Of a stretch of 64,000 bases of DNA, positions 63,586 to 64,000 are shown piece by piece (positions within the stretch are counted from its first letter, which is position 1; each line of letters opens with the position of its first letter). Made by a program: the position numbers and the translations under genes. Source of the stretch: CAVVJA01 sp963801715 (GTDB lineage: Bacteria > Actinomycetota > Actinomycetes > Mycobacteriales > Jatrophihabitantaceae); NCBI GenBank assembly GCA_963801715.1, contig CAWDGB010000007.1, positions 1-64,000 on the forward strand, written 5' to 3'. The notes under the pieces were generated by a model. That model worked only from the letters and a program-made list of their open reading frames with translations. It did no database searches and was not told where the DNA came from.

Positions 63586-64000
63586 ATGACCGCTACGACC
63601 CCGGAACTTACCCTCAACAACGGCGTCAGAATGCCTGCGCTCGGGCTTGGCGTGTTTCAGAGCCCGCCGGACGAGACCACGTCAGCGGTAGAGACCGCGC
63701 TGCAGGTCGGATACCGGCACATCGACACGGCTGCCGCGTACGGCAACGAACGGCAGGTCGGCGATGGCATCCGCCGCTCCGGCTTGGACCGGGCCGCGGT
63801 GTTCATCGAGACGAAGGTGTGGGTCAGCGACTACGGCTACGACCAGACGCTGCACGCGTTCGACAAGGCGATCCGCAAGCTCGGCGTCGGCCAGCTCGAC
63901 TTGCTCATCCTGCACCAGCCGGCTCCGGACCGGTTCGACAGGACGGTCGCCGCGTACAAGGCGTTGGAGACGCTGCTGGCCGACGGCAGGGTGCGCGCGA
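63586..64000 (+). CDS. Aldo/keto reductase, truncated by window end
   Basis: The first 138 residues are a clear AKR: LTLNNGVRMPALGLGVFQSP, catalytic Asp and Tyr in YRHIDTAAAYGNERQVGDGI, Lys in VFIETKVWVSDYGYDQTL and His in LDLLILHQPAPDRF. It resembles the 2,5-diketogluconate-reductase/YvgN group of NADPH-dependent carbonyl reductases. The frame is open to the window edge. Confidence 0.9.
   Translation, partial: MTATTPELTLNNGVRMPALGLGVFQSPPDETTSAVETALQVGYRHIDTAAAYGNERQVGDGIRRSGLDRAAVFIETKVWVSDYGYDQTLHAFDKAIRKLGVGQLDLLILHQPAPDRFDRTVAAYKALETLLADGRVRA

Overview
The window is high-GC DNA of actinobacterial type. Evidence for this is a WhiB protein with an AT-hook tail, several ECF sigma factors, LuxR-family ATPase regulators, DUF2236/MpaB, DUF3237 and YCII/DGPF proteins, strong GC bias in third codon positions, and many GTG/TTG starts with AGGAG-type ribosome sites. 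The genus cannot be read from the sequence. No rRNA operon, CRISPR array or large biosynthetic cluster is visible.

Layout. 1-10,100: small enzymes and sigma factors (short-chain dehydrogenases, SnoaL-like proteins, YceI, an ECF56-like and an ECF42-like sigma factor). Many are interrupted by frameshifts or internal deletions. 10,189-13,905: a WhiB7-like regulator, a hemerythrin-like protein, a DHA2 drug exporter and an NAD(P)-binding protein, bracketed by a 101-bp duplication. 14,700-18,300: DUF2236 oxygenase, RibD/DHFR-like reductase, quinone-reductase-like enzyme and decayed pieces. 20,474-24,078: a complete four-gene minus-strand operon (ABC ATPase, ABC permease, histidine kinase, response regulator). 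25,025-26,586: an integrase beside the 3' half of a tRNA-Val(GAC), which is one end of an integrated element. 26,600-34,900: small-gene territory with three tandem mini zinc-ribbon proteins, a dispersed Cys-rich family, an HTH gene with a 22-bp palindrome on its start, a DUF4352 protein, an RHH protein and a histone-like repeat protein. 30,355-37,400: two copies of one IS3-like element and several other transposase fragments. 37,559-38,760: a secreted protein with seven repeats. 39,000-44,500: recombinase remnants, threonine synthase, an acetyltransferase and decayed genes. 44,471-52,227: a large LuxR/AAA regulator, a secreted alpha/beta hydrolase, a decayed dehydrogenase, and a FAD monooxygenase split by an IS1380 element. 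53,991-64,000: a CPBP protease, a MalT-like regulator, hydrolases, an NAD(P)H-binding protein and the start of an aldo/keto reductase.

How it fits together. The intact units are the sensor/ABC operon, the WhiB7/exporter group, threonine synthase and scattered oxidoreductases. Around them lies a rearranged accessory region with direct repeats of 101 bp and about 455 bp, transposons with target duplications, and at least five tyrosine-recombinase pieces. More than fifteen genes carry one to three frameshifts. This is either real pseudogenisation or base-level sequence error, and the sequence alone cannot fully separate the two.

The strongest unexplained signal: both IS3-like copies sit 10-12 bp from a perfect TCGAAC-N4-GTTCGA palindrome (the actinobacterial LexA/SOS-box form), each with the same IS end facing it. 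Removing copy 1 restores in frame a small Cys-rich gene whose ATG lies inside that palindrome.
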